DNA from: Eubacteriales Family XIII. Incertae Sedis bacterium
Lineage (GTDB): Bacteria > Bacillota > Clostridia > Peptostreptococcales > Anaerovoracaceae
Length of the DNA: 6,021 nt
NCBI GenBank assembly: GCA_031254995.1
Contig: JAIRTJ010000172.1
Coordinates: 1 to 6,021, forward strand
Direction: 5' to 3'
The notes beneath the pieces are model-generated. The model was given only the letters and a program-made list of their open reading frames with translations. It did not search any database and was not told the origin of the DNA. Every line of letters starts with the position of its first letter. Positions within the stretch are counted from its first letter, which is position 1. The position numbers and the translations under genes are program-made. Below are positions 5,395-6,021 of the stretch, in pieces.

Positions 5395-6021
5395 ATAAGC
5401 CGGACGCGTACGTGTGGATTTCGATCATCTCGGCGGCCATCTACCTCCTGTTGCTCACAGGTATACTGTTAGCATCCGGAAAGCAAATCGCCGGTCTCTT
5501 TTACGCGGTTCGTTATCGGAGGCGGTTGGCGTCTCCGCGCTTTAAAAAGGCGATCAATGCCGGTCCTGTCAAACATCTGGACAACGTCCTGCGCGCTGTG
5601 ATGCGACGCCCGATATCATCCACGACCTTCCTCGTCGCGGTCATCTGCGTATTCTTCCTCGTGTTCATTCTGTCCGCGTCAAACCTGTCCGTTGGCGTGT
5701 CCGCATGCGTAGGTCTCGCGTTCGCGATTCTTCCGTATCTGTTTCTGCGCGTGAAGTTGGAACGTCTGCGCAGGCGAGGCAGCTACGAAGGCGAAAACCT
5801 GGTCTCGTCTCTGTTGACGCAGTATTGGGTGGCAGGCGGCAATATCTTCGACACCATCGAGCGGACGATCCTTACGGGAAACGGCATAAAGGTGACGGGC
5901 AGGCTTCTGTCCTCGATGTTGCTGGAGATCAGAAACACCGGCAACAAGGAGCGAATTCGCCGAGCTGCCGAAACCTTTGCCTACGGCGTAAATACGAATT
6001 GGAGCAGAATGTTGGCCGATC
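5391..6021 (+). CDS. TadB/GspF-like inner-membrane platform protein, 3'-truncated by window edge
   Basis: The frame opens at the ATG overlapping the ATPase stop (ATGA) and stays open to the right edge, giving 210 full codons. AAGGTG (5378-5383) may serve as the ribosome binding site. Visible layout: a membrane helix at about 8-28; a basic linker (41-74, Arg/Lys-rich); a hydrophobic pair at about 78-96 and 99-118; then a cytoplasmic helical region with RRRGSYEGENLVSSLLTQYWVAGGNI (split here: RRRGSYEG from 127, ENLVSSLLTQYWVAGGNI to 152). That last pattern, a basic stretch followed by an amphipathic helix and a G-N/D-I turn, resembles the start of a T2SSF/GspF domain in TadB. In Tad systems TadB and TadC form the membrane platform on which the ATPase acts. 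The call rests mostly on topology and on following a CpaF-like gene. Confidence 0.7.
   Translation, partial: MNKPDAYVWISIISAAIYLLLLTGILLASGKQIAGLFYAVRYRRRLASPRFKKAINAGPVKHLDNVLRAVMRRPISSTTFLVAVICVFFLVFILSASNLSVGVSACVGLAFAILPYLFLRVKLERLRRRGSYEGENLVSSLLTQYWVAGGNIFDTIERTILTGNGIKVTGRLLSSMLLEIRNTGNKERIRRAAETFAYGVNTNWSRMLAD

Overview
The window looks like a chromosomal piece of a moderately GC-rich, single-membrane (monoderm) Firmicute, probably a member of the Clostridia. Three things point that way: a ftsW-murG-ftsQ/divIB cell-wall cluster; a MurG whose donor-site motif reads IPSPNVTxNHQ, a form I associate with clostridial MurG; and a FtsQ/DivIB-type protein with a long charged cytoplasmic tail. 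The assignment is inference from sequence character. No rRNA or other taxonomic marker is present.

Region 1 (1-2995) is the end of a division and cell-wall operon. It holds the C-terminal three quarters of a SEDS glycosyltransferase (FtsW/SpoVE type, cut by the left edge), a complete MurG and a complete FtsQ/DivIB. MurG makes lipid II, FtsW polymerises it at the septum, and FtsQ/DivIB is a division-complex scaffold. Each junction can be read as a 4-nt ATGA stop/start overlap, so the genes are probably translationally coupled.

Region 2 (2996-3349) is a 354-nt intergenic stretch, richer in AT than the genes up to about 3260. It holds an imperfect 30-bp tandem repeat nested in a longer imperfect inverted repeat, a strong intrinsic terminator that uses the second repeat copy as its left arm, an AT tract, and a consensus sigma-A promoter with an extended -10. 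A predicted leader of about 115 nt follows, and it can form two mutually exclusive structures, one of which reaches the ribosome binding site.

Region 3 (3350-6021) is the start of a second, separately transcribed operon resembling a Tad/Flp pilus (type IVc, type II secretion-like) system. It encodes a short membrane-anchored SAF-domain protein (CpaB/RcpC-like), a divergent CpaF/TadA-type secretion ATPase with a degenerate Walker A motif, and the N-terminal part of a TadB/GspF-type inner-membrane platform protein that runs off the right edge. These are also joined by ATGA overlaps. Further components (second platform protein, pilin, prepilin peptidase) would be expected downstream but are not in the window.

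The points most worth a second look are the switch-like leader RNA, the atypical nucleotide-binding loop of the ATPase, and the composite repeat between the operons.
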